A stretch of 64,000 nucleotides of DNA from NCBI RefSeq assembly GCF_019737615.1, contig NZ_JAHKKS010000002.1, forward strand, positions 1 to 64,000, in the 5' to 3' direction. Below are positions 18,563 through 28,199 of this stretch, piece after piece (position 1 is the first letter of the stretch; every line of letters begins with the position of its first letter). The notes under the pieces were generated by a model, which was not told the origin of the DNA, ran no database searches, and was given only the letters and a program-made list of their open reading frames with translations. The translations under genes and the position numbers were made by a program. The DNA comes from Sphingobium xanthum (GTDB taxonomy: Bacteria; Pseudomonadota; Alphaproteobacteria; Sphingomonadales; Sphingomonadaceae).

Positions 18563-19987
18563 TCAGCGCGAGGCGACCTGCTTGACCGGCGCCTTGACCG
18601 TGCGCGACGCGCTCTGCACACCGCCCTTGGCCTGAGACCGGGCCATGCGCGTGCTGTCGGTGTCGTCGAGGCGCACGAAACATGCCTGCCCCTCGGCGCG
18701 CAGCGACTTGCAAAGCGCGTTGGCCGAACCGTGATCGGCGAAACCGCGGATCGCAAGACGATGGAACGCCCGTCCGTTCAGCGAGAACTCACTGTGAATC
18801 TGGTTGAACTCGCCGAGGCCAGTGCGGCCACGGCTGATCCGCGCCCACTTCTCCTTGGCAATCGCCGCATTGTCGAAGGCGCCGAGCTGGATCACCCAGT
18901 CGCTCGCCTCGGCATCGGCGGCCGGCGCCGTCAGCTTGGCGATGCGGCTCATGCCGGTGCGGTTGATCAGGGTCTGCGCATCATCGGCGGCGCTGCGCTT
19001 GAAGGCGGCGCGCACAGCCTGACGCATCGGATCGCTGGATGCGCGGATGAGCGGCGCCTCGCTGGTGCGGGCGGCATCGAAAGTCATCGCGACGGCAAAG
19101 CTGTCCGGCTTGGCCGGCATAGCTTGCGGTGAAACCTCGGCGACGGCATCGGCGGGTGCCGGAGAGGTTTCCGCCGCTGCCAGCGCAACATCCTGCCGCG
19201 CTTCGCCGATCAGATCGCTCGAAGCCGTCTGCACCGGCGCACTGCCTGCACCACCGAGCGCAAGGCGCACCGGCAGGCCGCTATCGTCCCCGCGCGGTGA
19301 CACGCCGAGCAAGGCCGCGACGCGCTGCTCGTCACCCTTCTGAGCGGCGATCGACCATTGACCGATGCGCTGTTCCGCTTCCCGCGCCGCGAGATCCTGG
19401 CCCGCGACCAGGCGCGCCTGGCCCCAGGCACCGGCGAGCGCCAGCGCATAAGCGAGATTCTGGCGCGTCTGCGCCGTTGCTTCAGGCTGCTTGACCGCTT
19501 CGAGGAGCGCGCGCACGCCTTCCTTCGGGTCACCCGCCATGGTCATGGCGAGGCCATAGTCGGCCGCCGGAAGATCGGAGATATGCGAGGCCAGCAGAGT
19601 CCGCGCACCCTCGGCATTGCCGAGGCCGGTCTCGGCGAGCGCAAGGCTGACGATCGTGCGCACGTCCCGATTTCCGAGCGTCACCGCGTCGGAGAAGGCA
19701 GTGCGTGCAGAGGCATAGCGGCCATTGGCGAGATAGGCCCGGCCCAGCAGCGCGCGATAGGCCGGATCGTTCGGCTTGGCCTCGACCAGTTGCTCGGCCT
19801 GCATCAGCGCGCTTGCAAAGTCCTTGCCCGCCAGCGCCTTCTCGACACGCGGTGCAAGCGACGGCGCGTTCTGCGCGCTGAGCGCCGGCCGGCGGTCGAG
19901 GCTCGCGCCGCTGCAGCCGACCATGGACGAGCCCAATATGGCCGCCGAGGCCATCAGTATCGAGAGTTTCTGCTTCTGCATGATCAT
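18563..19987 (-). CDS. TPR lipoprotein with C-terminal SPOR domain
   Basis: A protein of about 474 residues. A lipoprotein signal ends in MVGC. TPR-like repeats follow (about residues 45-230, for example PAYRALLGRAYLANGRYASA), then a low-complexity linker. A SPOR domain (WVIQLGAFDNAAIAKEKW to CKSLRAEGQACFV) lies near 360-440, and the tail is basic. SPOR domains bind denuded septal peptidoglycan, so an envelope or division role is likely. Start 19987 overlaps the stop of the upstream RHH-like gene as ATGA; ATGs at 19996 and 19981 are alternatives. It is the last gene of a ParA-led unit. Confidence 0.8.
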   Translation of the reverse strand: MIMQKQKLSILMASAAILGSSMVGCSGASLDRRPALSAQNAPSLAPRVEKALAGKDFASALMQAEQLVEAKPNDPAYRALLGRAYLANGRYASARTAFSDAVTLGNRDVRTIVSLALAETGLGNAEGARTLLASHISDLPAADYGLAMTMAGDPKEGVRALLEAVKQPEATAQTRQNLAYALALAGAWGQARLVAGQDLAAREAEQRIGQWSIAAQKGDEQRVAALLGVSPRGDDSGLPVRLALGGAGSAPVQTASSDLIGEARQDVALAAAETSPAPADAVAEVSPQAMPAKPDSFAVAMTFDAARTSEAPLIRASSDPMRQAVRAAFKRSAADDAQTLINRTGMSRIAKLTAPAADAEASDWVIQLGAFDNAAIAKEKWARISRGRTGLGEFNQIHSEFSLNGRAFHRLAIRGFADHGSANALCKSLRAEGQACFVRLDDTDSTRMARSQAKGGVQSASRTVKAPVKQVASR

Positions 19988-20502
19988 GAACCCCATTTCA
20001 TGTCCGCGGTGATGTTTCCGTCGACGGCCCGCTCCGCGAGGTCCTTGAGCTGGTCGTTCCGGGCGATGAGGGCATCGAGTGCCTCGATGAGAAGCTGCTG
20101 GGCCGAACGGTTGGTGACGGCGCTCAGCAAGCGAAGGCGCAAATGACGGTCAGCGTCGATCCGCAGCGTGAAGGCGGCCTTGCGCGCATCACCGGTCAAC
20201 GTGGCGGGACGCCTCGTCTCGCGCGTCGGCCTGGCGTTGATGCGTTCGGCCAGCGCCTGGATCTGCTGGTTGATCGGCGAGACGGCCGGGGTTTCCTCCG
20301 GCTCCGGCGCGCCATATGCCGCGGACTGCGCGTCCTCGCCCATGTCGTTCCAGCCCAGATCCTCGGTGATCGGGAGAACGGCGAGATTGCCCATCGGCTG
20401 GCGACGCATCGCCGGGCGCGCGGCGCCACGGCGGGCGAGCAGGCTCGCGGTCAGCGAAGCGGCGGGACGCGCCTCGGGCACGGGATGTTCCGATCCGCTC
20501 AT
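19984..20502 (-). CDS. Ribbon-helix-helix-like partner of the ParA ATPase
   Basis: A 172-residue protein, MSGSEHPVPEARPAASL at the start. The N-terminal half is charged and probably disordered. The C-terminal part (KAAFTLRIDADRHLRLRLL, then AVTNRSAQQLLIEALDAL) has the strand-helix-helix pattern of a ribbon-helix-helix DNA-binding domain, as in ParG/CopG-type partition partners. Its ATG overlaps the parA stop by one base (TGATG) and its stop overlaps the SPOR gene start. The RHH assignment is by pattern only. Confidence 0.65.
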   Translation of the reverse strand: MSGSEHPVPEARPAASLTASLLARRGAARPAMRRQPMGNLAVLPITEDLGWNDMGEDAQSAAYGAPEPEETPAVSPINQQIQALAERINARPTRETRRPATLTGDARKAAFTLRIDADRHLRLRLLSAVTNRSAQQLLIEALDALIARNDQLKDLAERAVDGNITADMKWGS

Positions 20503-21209
20503 CAGCTCACAACCCTTCTGCCAAAACCGCCCTGCTGCTGACGGGCCACCACGGCGGCATGGCCGGGCGAGAAGACCGTGCGGCGGAAATTCCGTTCGAG
20601 CCGATCCGCGATATACGCCCAGATCGCCTCGATCTCCTTGGCGGACTTGCCGTTGGGATCGAAGTCCATGACCGTGCGCCCGTCGATCATCGACGAGGCA
20701 AAATCGGTGCGGTGGTGAATGGTGACGGGGGCAACCGTGCCGTGCTGCGAGAGCGCAATGGCCGCCTCGGACGTGATGCGCGCCTTGGGTGTTGCGGCAT
20801 TGACGACGAAGAGCAGCGGCTTGCCGGCGCGTTCGCACAGATCGACCGTCGCACCGACGGCGCGCAAATCATGCGGGCTGGGACGAGTCGGGACCACAAT
20901 CAGTTCGGCAACGCCGATCACGCTCTGGATCGCCATGGTGATGGCGGGCGGCGTGTCGATGACGGCGAGTTTGAAGCCCTGCTGGCGCAATGTCTCCAGA
21001 TCGATGGCGAGGCGCGCCACCGTGGTCTGGGCGAAAGCGGGGAATTCTTCCGTCCGTTCGTTCCACCAATCGGCCAGCGATCCTTGCGGATCGATGTCGA
21101 TGAGCACAACTGGTCCCGCGCCGGCGCGCTGCGCCTGAACGGCGAGGTGGCCGGATAGGGTCGTCTTGCCCGACCCGCCCTTTTGAGACGCAAGTGCCAA
21201 AATTCGCAC
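20502..21209 (-). CDS. ParA/MinD-family P-loop ATPase
   Basis: A 235-residue ParA-type ATPase. The deviant Walker A KGGSGKTTLSGHL carries the signature lysine, and VVLIDIDPQGSLADWWNER and LAVIDTPPAI supply the A' and B motifs. GTG 21209 fits best as the start because AGGGGA lies five bases upstream; ATG 21239 is in frame further out. It is the first gene of a three-gene unit with an RHH-like protein and a SPOR lipoprotein. That differs from the parAB operon near the origin, and the sequence is not MipZ. A chromosomal positioning role is inferred. Confidence 0.85.
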   Translation of the reverse strand: MRILALASQKGGSGKTTLSGHLAVQAQRAGAGPVVLIDIDPQGSLADWWNERTEEFPAFAQTTVARLAIDLETLRQQGFKLAVIDTPPAITMAIQSVIGVAELIVVPTRPSPHDLRAVGATVDLCERAGKPLLFVVNAATPKARITSEAAIALSQHGTVAPVTIHHRTDFASSMIDGRTVMDFDPNGKSAKEIEAIWAYIADRLERNFRRTVFSPGHAAVVARQQQGGFGRRVVS

Positions 21210-21326
21210 ATTATTCCCCTGGTCGATCGTCCGCTTCATGCGGAAAATCACACGGCGCGCCCTAAGATTTGGTTAAGTGCGCGCTCGTCAGAGCGCTCAA
21301 CTGCCCGGGACTATGCTAAGATGACG

Positions 21327-21334
21327 TTAACCAT
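21327..21334 (+). promoter_or_regulatory. Candidate CtrA site (TTAACCAT)
   Basis: TTAACCAT, one of the binding motifs reported for CtrA, lies between the divergent parA-like gene and the Sel1/SPOR gene. A further TTAA half-site lies nearby, at about 21274-21277. Without a second correctly spaced half this remains tentative. Confidence 0.35.
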
Positions 21335-21384
21335 GAACGGACTAGAAGCCGGTCGATTTTCAGCATTCTCCGGGGAGTGTGGAC

Positions 21385-22404
21385 ATGAGACCCTTTTTGG
21401 CCGGCGCGATCGCCACATGCCTGCTGAGCGCGACCGCCGCATTTGCCGACGTCAAATCCGGCGTGGATGCCTGGAATCAGGGCGACTATGCGGGTGCCGT
21501 CGCCGAATGGCGCCCACTCGCGATCAGCGGTAATTCGGATGCACAATTCAACCTCGGCCAGGCCTACAAGCTCGGTCGCGGAGTCCCGGTGGACCTGCCG
21601 GTCGCGCTGGAATGGTTCCGCAAGGCGGCCGATCAAGGCCATGAAAAGGCCGCCGACAATCTCGGGCTGATGCTGTTCCAGCAGGGACGGCGAGAAGAAT
21701 CCATGCCCTACATCAAATCATCGGCCGATCGTGGCGACCCGCGCGCACAATATGTCTATGCGACCGCGCTGTTCAACGGCGATCTCGCGCCGCGCGACTG
21801 GGTCCGCGCTTATGCTCTGATGACGCGCGCTTCCCAAGCTGGCGTCGCGCAGGCCAAGAGCAGCCTGGCGCTCATGGATCAGCATATTTCCGAAGCACAG
21901 AGACGCGAGGGGCTCGCGCTTGCCTCCGCGATTGGCAATGGCAGTGCGCCAACCTCGCCCGCGTTGGCGCAGACCGAACCCCAGCGCCGCGTACCGGCCG
22001 CCGCCGAGACACCGGCCGTCGCGACCGACGGTCCCACCGATCGGCCACCGGTGCGCAAGAGCCGAAATCGCACGCCGCCGCCGGTACAGGTCGCGACGGC
22101 GCCCGTGGCGCCTTCCGTCCCGGTAGCCCCGCCTCCCGCAGCCGCCAAACCTTCGCCGAAACCCGTGACTGCCGGCCGCTACCGTGTCCAGCTCGGCGCT
22201 TTCCGCGAGCAAGGCCGCGCGCCGGCCCTGTGGAAAAGCGTCAGCGGCCGGGTGAGCGGTCTCTCCGCCTTCCAGCCCAGCTATGTCGTCACGAACGGCT
22301 TTACGCGCCTGCTGGTCGGCCCGCTGGCCACGAGCGCCGATGCGCAAAGCCTCTGCTCGCGCATCAAGCAGACCGGCACGCCCTGCGTCGTTCAGGGAAT
22401 GTAA
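21385..22404 (+). CDS. Secreted Sel1-repeat protein with C-terminal SPOR domain
   Basis: A 339-residue protein. A cleavable signal peptide ends near AAFADVKSG. Sel1-like repeats follow (AQFNLGQAYKLGRGVPVD, KAADNLGLMLFQQGRREE, AQYVYATALFNGDLAPRD), then a long Pro/Ala linker and a SPOR domain (YRVQLGAFREQGRAPALWK to CSRIKQTGTPCVV) at about 265-338. ATG 21385 has GGGGAG seven bases upstream, so the GTG at 21379 is not needed. It is divergent from the ParA unit, whose last gene is also a TPR-SPOR protein, which suggests a shared envelope or septum role. Confidence 0.85.
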   Translation: MRPFLAGAIATCLLSATAAFADVKSGVDAWNQGDYAGAVAEWRPLAISGNSDAQFNLGQAYKLGRGVPVDLPVALEWFRKAADQGHEKAADNLGLMLFQQGRREESMPYIKSSADRGDPRAQYVYATALFNGDLAPRDWVRAYALMTRASQAGVAQAKSSLALMDQHISEAQRREGLALASAIGNGSAPTSPALAQTEPQRRVPAAAETPAVATDGPTDRPPVRKSRNRTPPPVQVATAPVAPSVPVAPPPAAAKPSPKPVTAGRYRVQLGAFREQGRAPALWKSVSGRVSGLSAFQPSYVVTNGFTRLLVGPLATSADAQSLCSRIKQTGTPCVVQGM

Positions 22405-22433
22405 GCCTCGCCCCTAAAGCGTCGGCGGACGGT

Positions 22434-23312
22434 CTAGGCGGCCGCCCAGTCCCTCCGCGATATGCCGAGCGCGTGCAGCAAGGTGCTCAGATCGCCGCGC
22501 TCGATGGCCGCATCTGCCGCCGCGCGGGTCTTCGGCTTGGCATGATAGGCGATCCCAAGGCCTGCCGCCTCGATCATCGGAATGTCATTGGCGCCGTCGC
22601 CGATCGCGATGGACTGTGCCGGTGCGATGCGGAGCGCATCGATCGCGCCAAGCAGTTCCGAGCGCTTGCGGGCAGCATCGACGATCGGCTGCTCGACCGT
22701 GCCGGCCAGCTTCCCATCCGCGACATGCAGCACATTGGCGATCTGGAGGTCGAAGCCGATTTCCCGACCGACCGGCACCGCGAACGGGATGAACCCGCCC
22801 GAGACGAGGATCGTTCGCGCTCCGCGTGCGCCGAGCGTGCCCACCAGTTCCCTGGCGCCACCCATGAGCTTGACCCGCTCGGTCCGGCATTGCTCGATCA
22901 CGCTCTCGGCCAGCCCCTTGAGCAGCGCCACGCGGCTCGCCAGCGCCTCGGCAAAGTCGAGTTCGCCGCGCATGGCGCGTTCGGTCACCTCGGCGATCTG
23001 CGCCTTGAGGCCCGCATAGTCGGCCAGCTCGTCGATGCACTCGACGGTAATCATGGTCGAATCCATGTCGGCCACGAACAGGCGGCAGTCGCGATTGGCG
23101 GCTTCCAACACGAAGAAGTCAGCCGTCGGCGCCGCGGCTTCGATCGCGGCGCGCGCCGTCGCGCGGTCACCGGCAAAGGGCAGGTCGGCGGCTTCGCCCG
23201 GCTCGACCCAGGAGATAGCGCCGACATCGAGCCCCGCCGATGCGAGCGCATCGCGCGCCGCGCTCACGTCCCCCTGCCCAAGTCCGTCATGCGCGACTAA
23301 GGTCGCGATCAT
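22434..23312 (-). CDS. serB: Phosphoserine phosphatase
   Basis: HAD-superfamily phosphatase of 292 residues that makes serine from phosphoserine. The nucleophile motif is FVADMDSTMIT, motif II is ILVSGGFIPF, and motif IV is AIGDGANDIPMI. An N-terminal regulatory part of about 80 residues precedes the catalytic domain. ATG 23312 is preceded by AAGGCAGGGAC; an ATG at 23330 would add six residues. Its start codon overlaps that of divergent miaA within CATG, so the control regions of each gene lie inside the other. Confidence 0.95.
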   Translation of the reverse strand: MIATLVAHDGLGQGDVSAARDALASAGLDVGAISWVEPGEAADLPFAGDRATARAAIEAAAPTADFFVLEAANRDCRLFVADMDSTMITVECIDELADYAGLKAQIAEVTERAMRGELDFAEALASRVALLKGLAESVIEQCRTERVKLMGGARELVGTLGARGARTILVSGGFIPFAVPVGREIGFDLQIANVLHVADGKLAGTVEQPIVDAARKRSELLGAIDALRIAPAQSIAIGDGANDIPMIEAAGLGIAYHAKPKTRAAADAAIERGDLSTLLHALGISRRDWAAA

Positions 23313-24285
23313 GTCCCTGCCTTCTGCCATCTCAATTCCCGAAGAACGCGACCCGGAGCGGCCGCCGGTCGCGCTTATTGCCGGGCCGACCGCCAGCGGC
23401 AAGAGCGCAGTCGCGCTTCGGCTGGCAGAACAGACCGGCGGCATCATCATCAATGCCGATGCGAGCCAGGTCTATGCCGATCTGACCGTGATCACCGCCC
23501 GGCCGCCTAAGGAAGAGACCGCGCGCGCGCCACATCGCCTGTTCGGCCATGTCGATGGCGCACAAAACCACAATGCCGCGCTCTGGGCGGCCGAAGCGCG
23601 TGCCGAGATAGACGCCGCCCACGCGCTGGGCCGCCCGGCCATCCTCGTCGGCGGCACCGGCCTCTATTTCGAGACGCTGCTCCATGGTCTCGCGCCGGTG
23701 CCCGACATCGATCCGGCCATCCGCGCCGCGGTGCGGGCCTTGCCGGTCGCGCAAAGCCATGCAGCGCTCAGCGTCGAGGACCCGGTCGCCGCCGCGCGTC
23801 TGAACCCGACCGACACGACCCGCGTCGCCCGCGCGCTGGAAGTCGTTCGCTCGACGGGCACGCCGCTTGGCGAATGGCAGACCCGGCGCGAGGGCGGCAT
23901 CGCCGGCATGATGCCCGTTCATGCCGCCGTGATCATGCTGCCGCGCCCGATCCTCTGGGAACGCGCGGCGCAGCGACTGAAGGCGATGCTCGCGGGCGGT
24001 GCGCTGGAAGAAGTCGCCACCCTCGTCGCGCGGCACCTGCCGCCCGATCGCCCGGTCATGCGCGCACTCGGCGTCCATGAGCTGGGAGAGCTGCTGGCGG
24101 GCAGATCGACCCTGGCGGAGGCGGAAACGGCCATCCTCGCGGCGACCCGTGCCTACCAAAAGCGGCAGACGACATGGGCGCGCAATCGCCAGCGCGACTG
24201 GATCAAGGTCGAGCCGGATCAGATCCGGAGTCTGGGCGATCTGACGCTACTGCACGGCTCCCGGGAACGCACCAGCGAGGCATGA
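23311..24285 (+). CDS. miaA: tRNA dimethylallyltransferase
   Basis: A 324-residue enzyme that prenylates A37 of tRNAs reading UNN codons. The P-loop ALIAGPTASGKSAVALRLA, the DASQVYADL motif and LVGGTGLYFE are diagnostic. ATG 23311 has AAGG eight bases upstream, and that site is inside the serB coding region. It precedes the ilv operon but is separated from it by an AT-rich gap of about 145 bp with a hairpin and a promoter-like sequence. Confidence 0.96.
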   Translation: MSLPSAISIPEERDPERPPVALIAGPTASGKSAVALRLAEQTGGIIINADASQVYADLTVITARPPKEETARAPHRLFGHVDGAQNHNAALWAAEARAEIDAAHALGRPAILVGGTGLYFETLLHGLAPVPDIDPAIRAAVRALPVAQSHAALSVEDPVAAARLNPTDTTRVARALEVVRSTGTPLGEWQTRREGGIAGMMPVHAAVIMLPRPILWERAAQRLKAMLAGGALEEVATLVARHLPPDRPVMRALGVHELGELLAGRSTLAEAETAILAATRAYQKRQTTWARNRQRDWIKVEPDQIRSLGDLTLLHGSRERTSEA

Positions 24286-24304
24286 AATGACGAAATATCT
24301 TCAT

Positions 24305-24327
24305 TGATTGTAATAAAAGTACAATCA
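24305..24327 (+). promoter_or_regulatory. Inverted repeat ahead of ilvB (operator or weak miaA terminator)
   Basis: TGATTGTA (24305-24312) and TACAATCA (24320-24327) are perfect 8-bp arms around seven bases and are followed by TTTT. The stem is AT-rich, so it could be a weak terminator for miaA. Its place just upstream of a TTGACA element also suits a repressor site. Confidence 0.45.
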
Positions 24328-24333
24328 TTTTCC

Positions 24334-24360
24334 TTGACACATCATTTTATGACGCATAGT
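24334..24360 (+). promoter_or_regulatory. Sigma-70-like promoter for the ilv operon
   Basis: TTGACA at 24334-24339 is a perfect -35 box. The best -10 is CATAGT at 24355-24360 with a short 15-bp spacer, so the match is partial. The region is strikingly AT-rich for this genome. Confidence 0.45.
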
Positions 24361-24430
24361 GGCACCAGCCTTGCCAAGGTCGGGGCATTGCACCATGGCC
24401 CGGCACAGTGTTTTTCAGGGAGTTTCCAGC

Positions 24431-26176
24431 GTGGCCGAGAAAAGCGGCGCCGACATATTGGTCCAGTGCCTGATCGACCTCGGGGTCGATACGGTGTTCG
24501 GCTATCCGGGCGGCGCGGTTCTGCCGATTTACGACATGATCTACGATCATCCGTCGATCAATCACATCCTCGTGCGCCACGAGCAGGCCGCCGCCCATGC
24601 GGCCGAGGGCTATGCCCGCTCGACTGGCAAGCCCGGCGTCGTGCTCGTCACCTCCGGCCCGGGCGCGACCAATGCGATCACCGGCATCACCGACGCGCTG
24701 ATGGACTCGATCCCCATGGTCGTCATCACCGGCCAGGTTGCGACTCATCTCATCGGTACCGACGCCTTCCAGGAAGCCGATACGGTCGGCCTGACGCGGC
24801 ACTGCACCAAGCATAATTATCTGGTGAAGCAGCCCGGCGATCTGGCGCGCGTCGTCCATGAGGCGTTCCACATCGCCACGTCCGGCCGCCCCGGCCCGGT
24901 CGTCATCGACATCCCCAAGGACGTGCAGGTCGCGACCGCCCCCTATGTGAAGCCGGTCCTCAACGCACATCCCAGCTATCGCCCGCAGGTCGAACCGGAC
25001 GCCGACGCGATCGAGCGGACCGCCGATCTCATCATGAAGTCGGAGCGGCCGATCCTTTACACCGGCGGCGGCATCATCAATAGCGGCCCGGCTGCGAGCC
25101 AGTCGCTGCGTGCGCTCGCCGAGATGATGGGCGCACCCGTCACCTCGACCCTGATGGGCCTCGGTGCCTTCCCGGCCTCCTCGCCGCAATGGCTCGGCAT
25201 GCTCGGCATGCACGGTACCTATGAAGCCAATTGGGCGATGAACAAGGCGGACCTGCTGCTCTGCCTCGGCGCCCGCTTCGACGATCGCGTAACCGGTCGG
25301 CTCGATGCCTTCGCGCCCGACAGCAAGAAGGTCCATCTCGATATCGACCGCAGCTCGATCAACAAGATCATCCCGGTCGATGTGCCGATCGTTGCCGATT
25401 GCGGCCGTGGCATCGAGGCGCTGATCGCGGCACTTAAGGCCCGCGGCTACAAGCGCCCGGACTATTCGGAATGGTGGGCGCGGATCGAGGGTTGGCGCGC
25501 GCGCCGCAGCCTCGATTATGTCGAGACCGGTTCCGAGATCATGCCCCAGCGCGCGATCGAAGAGCTGTTCAAGGCGACGCGCGGCCGTGATGTCATCATC
25601 ACGACCGAAGTCGGCCAGCATCAGATGTGGGCCGCCCAACATTTCCATTTCGACGAGCCCAACAAGTGGCTCACCTCCGGCGGCCTCGGCACGATGGGCT
25701 ATGGCTTCCCGGCGGCGATCGGCGCGCAGCTCGGCAATCCCGACGCGCTCGTCATCGACATTGCCGGCGATGCCTCGATCCAGATGAACATCCAGGAGCT
25801 CGGCACCGCGATCCAGTATCGCCTGCCGGTCAAGATCTTCATCCTCAACAACGAATATATGGGCATGGTCCGCCAGTGGCAGGAACTGACCTATGAGAGC
25901 CGCTATTCGCACAGTTACTCGGACAGCCTGCCCGACTTCGTGAAGCTGGCCGAGGCCTATGGCGCGACCGGCATCCGCATCGAGACGCCGGACCAGCTCA
26001 TCCCCGGCATTCGCGAAATGATCGACTCGCCCGGCCCGGTCGTGGTCGATTGCCGCGTGGCCAAGCTCTCCAACTGCTTCCCGATGATCCCCTCGGGCGC
26101 TGCGCATACCGACATGCTACTCGATCCGAGCCAGGTGTCCGGCACGCTCAATGATGAGGCGAAGGCACTGGTATGA
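24431..26176 (+). CDS. ilvB: Acetolactate synthase large subunit
   Basis: ThDP-dependent enzyme of 581 residues for the first common step of valine, leucine and isoleucine synthesis. FGYPGGAVLPIYD opens the N-terminal domain with the catalytic Glu in RHEQAAAHAAEGYAR, and IAGDASIQMNIQEL to FILNNEYMGMV is the ThDP/Mg motif. GTG 24431 has AGGGAG eight bases upstream and fits other family starts; ATG 24395 would add 12 residues. Its stop overlaps a small unknown gene by four bases, and ilvN and ilvC follow. Confidence 0.96.
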   Translation: MAEKSGADILVQCLIDLGVDTVFGYPGGAVLPIYDMIYDHPSINHILVRHEQAAAHAAEGYARSTGKPGVVLVTSGPGATNAITGITDALMDSIPMVVITGQVATHLIGTDAFQEADTVGLTRHCTKHNYLVKQPGDLARVVHEAFHIATSGRPGPVVIDIPKDVQVATAPYVKPVLNAHPSYRPQVEPDADAIERTADLIMKSERPILYTGGGIINSGPAASQSLRALAEMMGAPVTSTLMGLGAFPASSPQWLGMLGMHGTYEANWAMNKADLLLCLGARFDDRVTGRLDAFAPDSKKVHLDIDRSSINKIIPVDVPIVADCGRGIEALIAALKARGYKRPDYSEWWARIEGWRARRSLDYVETGSEIMPQRAIEELFKATRGRDVIITTEVGQHQMWAAQHFHFDEPNKWLTSGGLGTMGYGFPAAIGAQLGNPDALVIDIAGDASIQMNIQELGTAIQYRLPVKIFILNNEYMGMVRQWQELTYESRYSHSYSDSLPDFVKLAEAYGATGIRIETPDQLIPGIREMIDSPGPVVVDCRVAKLSNCFPMIPSGAAHTDMLLDPSQVSGTLNDEAKALV

Positions 26177-26532
26177 CGGACCAACCGCAGGAGGAGGACG
26201 CCGAGCCGCTCCCCCTGCGGCTCCACGTCCATGTCAACGAGCCCTGGGCCTTCGAACGGGAGAATGGCGTCACCTCGATGGTCGGCTCTACGATGGATCA
26301 TCTCGATCCGGAAAACGACACTTGGGAAGTGATGCTGGAAGGAACGTTCATCCTGAATGAGGAACCGTTCGATCATGTGCTGGTCAGCCCCCGCTATATC
26401 GGCGAGCGACTGGACCGTGTCGTCGACGATTTCGTGACCGCCGCCATTCGCATCGCCTGCTTCGATGGCGAGGAATGGCACTATCTGATGACGGGCACGC
26501 TTGCCCACCAACGTGACGAGAAGAAGGTTTGA
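26173..26532 (+). CDS. Unknown acidic protein between ilvB and ilvN
   Basis: A 119-residue soluble protein, acidic and without a signal peptide or membrane helix. Part of it reads PLRLHVHVNEPWAFERENG, and later DDFVTAAIRIACFDGEEWH. I recognise no domain. It overlaps ilvB by four bases (ATGA) and ilvN by one base (TGATG), so the three genes must be translated in coupled fashion. This position suggests a role with the acetolactate synthase holoenzyme or its regulation, but that is inference. Confidence 0.8.
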   Translation: MTDQPQEEDAEPLPLRLHVHVNEPWAFERENGVTSMVGSTMDHLDPENDTWEVMLEGTFILNEEPFDHVLVSPRYIGERLDRVVDDFVTAAIRIACFDGEEWHYLMTGTLAHQRDEKKV

Positions 26533-27044
26533 TGCACATCCGGCAGGAAGAGAGCGAGCGGCACGTCCTCTCGGTGACGGTCGATAACGAGGCCGGCATC
26601 CTCGCGCGTATCGCGGGCATGTTCTCCGCGCGCGGCTATAATATCGAGAGCCTGACCGTGGCCGATGTAAGCGCGGATCATGCGGTCAGCCGGATCACCG
26701 TCGTCACCAATGGCCCTCCCCGCGTGATCGACCAGATCATCGCCCAGCTCGATCGGCTCGTGCCCGTCCACAAGGTCGTCGATCTTGGCGAGGTCGGCCC
26801 CTATGTCGAGCGCGAGCTCGCGCTGGTAAAGGTCGCCGGCACGGGCGAAGCACGGATCGAGGCACTGCGCCTGGCCGACGTGTTTCGCGCCAAGGTGGTC
26901 GATACCACGCTGGAGAGCTTCGTGTTCGAGATTACCGGACCGACCAGCAAGGTCGATACGTTCGTCGGCCTCATGCGCGATCTCGGCCTTGTCGAGGTCG
27001 GCCGCACCGGCGTCGTCGGCATGCTGCGCGGCGCTGCCGGCTGA
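26532..27044 (+). CDS. ilvN: Acetolactate synthase small (regulatory) subunit
   Basis: A 170-residue protein. The N-terminal ACT domain (HVLSVTVDNEAGILARIAG, then RGYNIESLTV) binds valine for feedback inhibition. The C-terminal half contacts the large subunit. ATG 26532 overlaps the previous stop. It is followed by a REP-like repeat and then ilvC. Confidence 0.95.
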   Translation: MHIRQEESERHVLSVTVDNEAGILARIAGMFSARGYNIESLTVADVSADHAVSRITVVTNGPPRVIDQIIAQLDRLVPVHKVVDLGEVGPYVERELALVKVAGTGEARIEALRLADVFRAKVVDTTLESFVFEITGPTSKVDTFVGLMRDLGLVEVGRTGVVGMLRGAAG

Positions 27045-28163
<1,119 letters not shown>

Positions 28164-28172
28164 TCTTCTAAA

Positions 28173-28198
28173 TCCTCCCCGAGTTCGCTCGGGGAGGA
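28173..28198. terminator. Bidirectional hairpin between ilvC and mug
   Basis: TCCTCCCCGAG (28173-28183) and CTCGGGGAGGA (28188-28198) form a perfect 11-bp stem with a TTCG loop between two convergent genes. No T-tract follows on either strand, so termination is inferred from position and strength. Confidence 0.6.
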
Positions 28199-28199
28199 A

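Noticed and set aside
24361..24430. Leader-peptide attenuator for the ilv operon
   Set aside because: No short frame rich in Leu, Val or Ile and no terminator/antiterminator pair between the promoter and ilvB.
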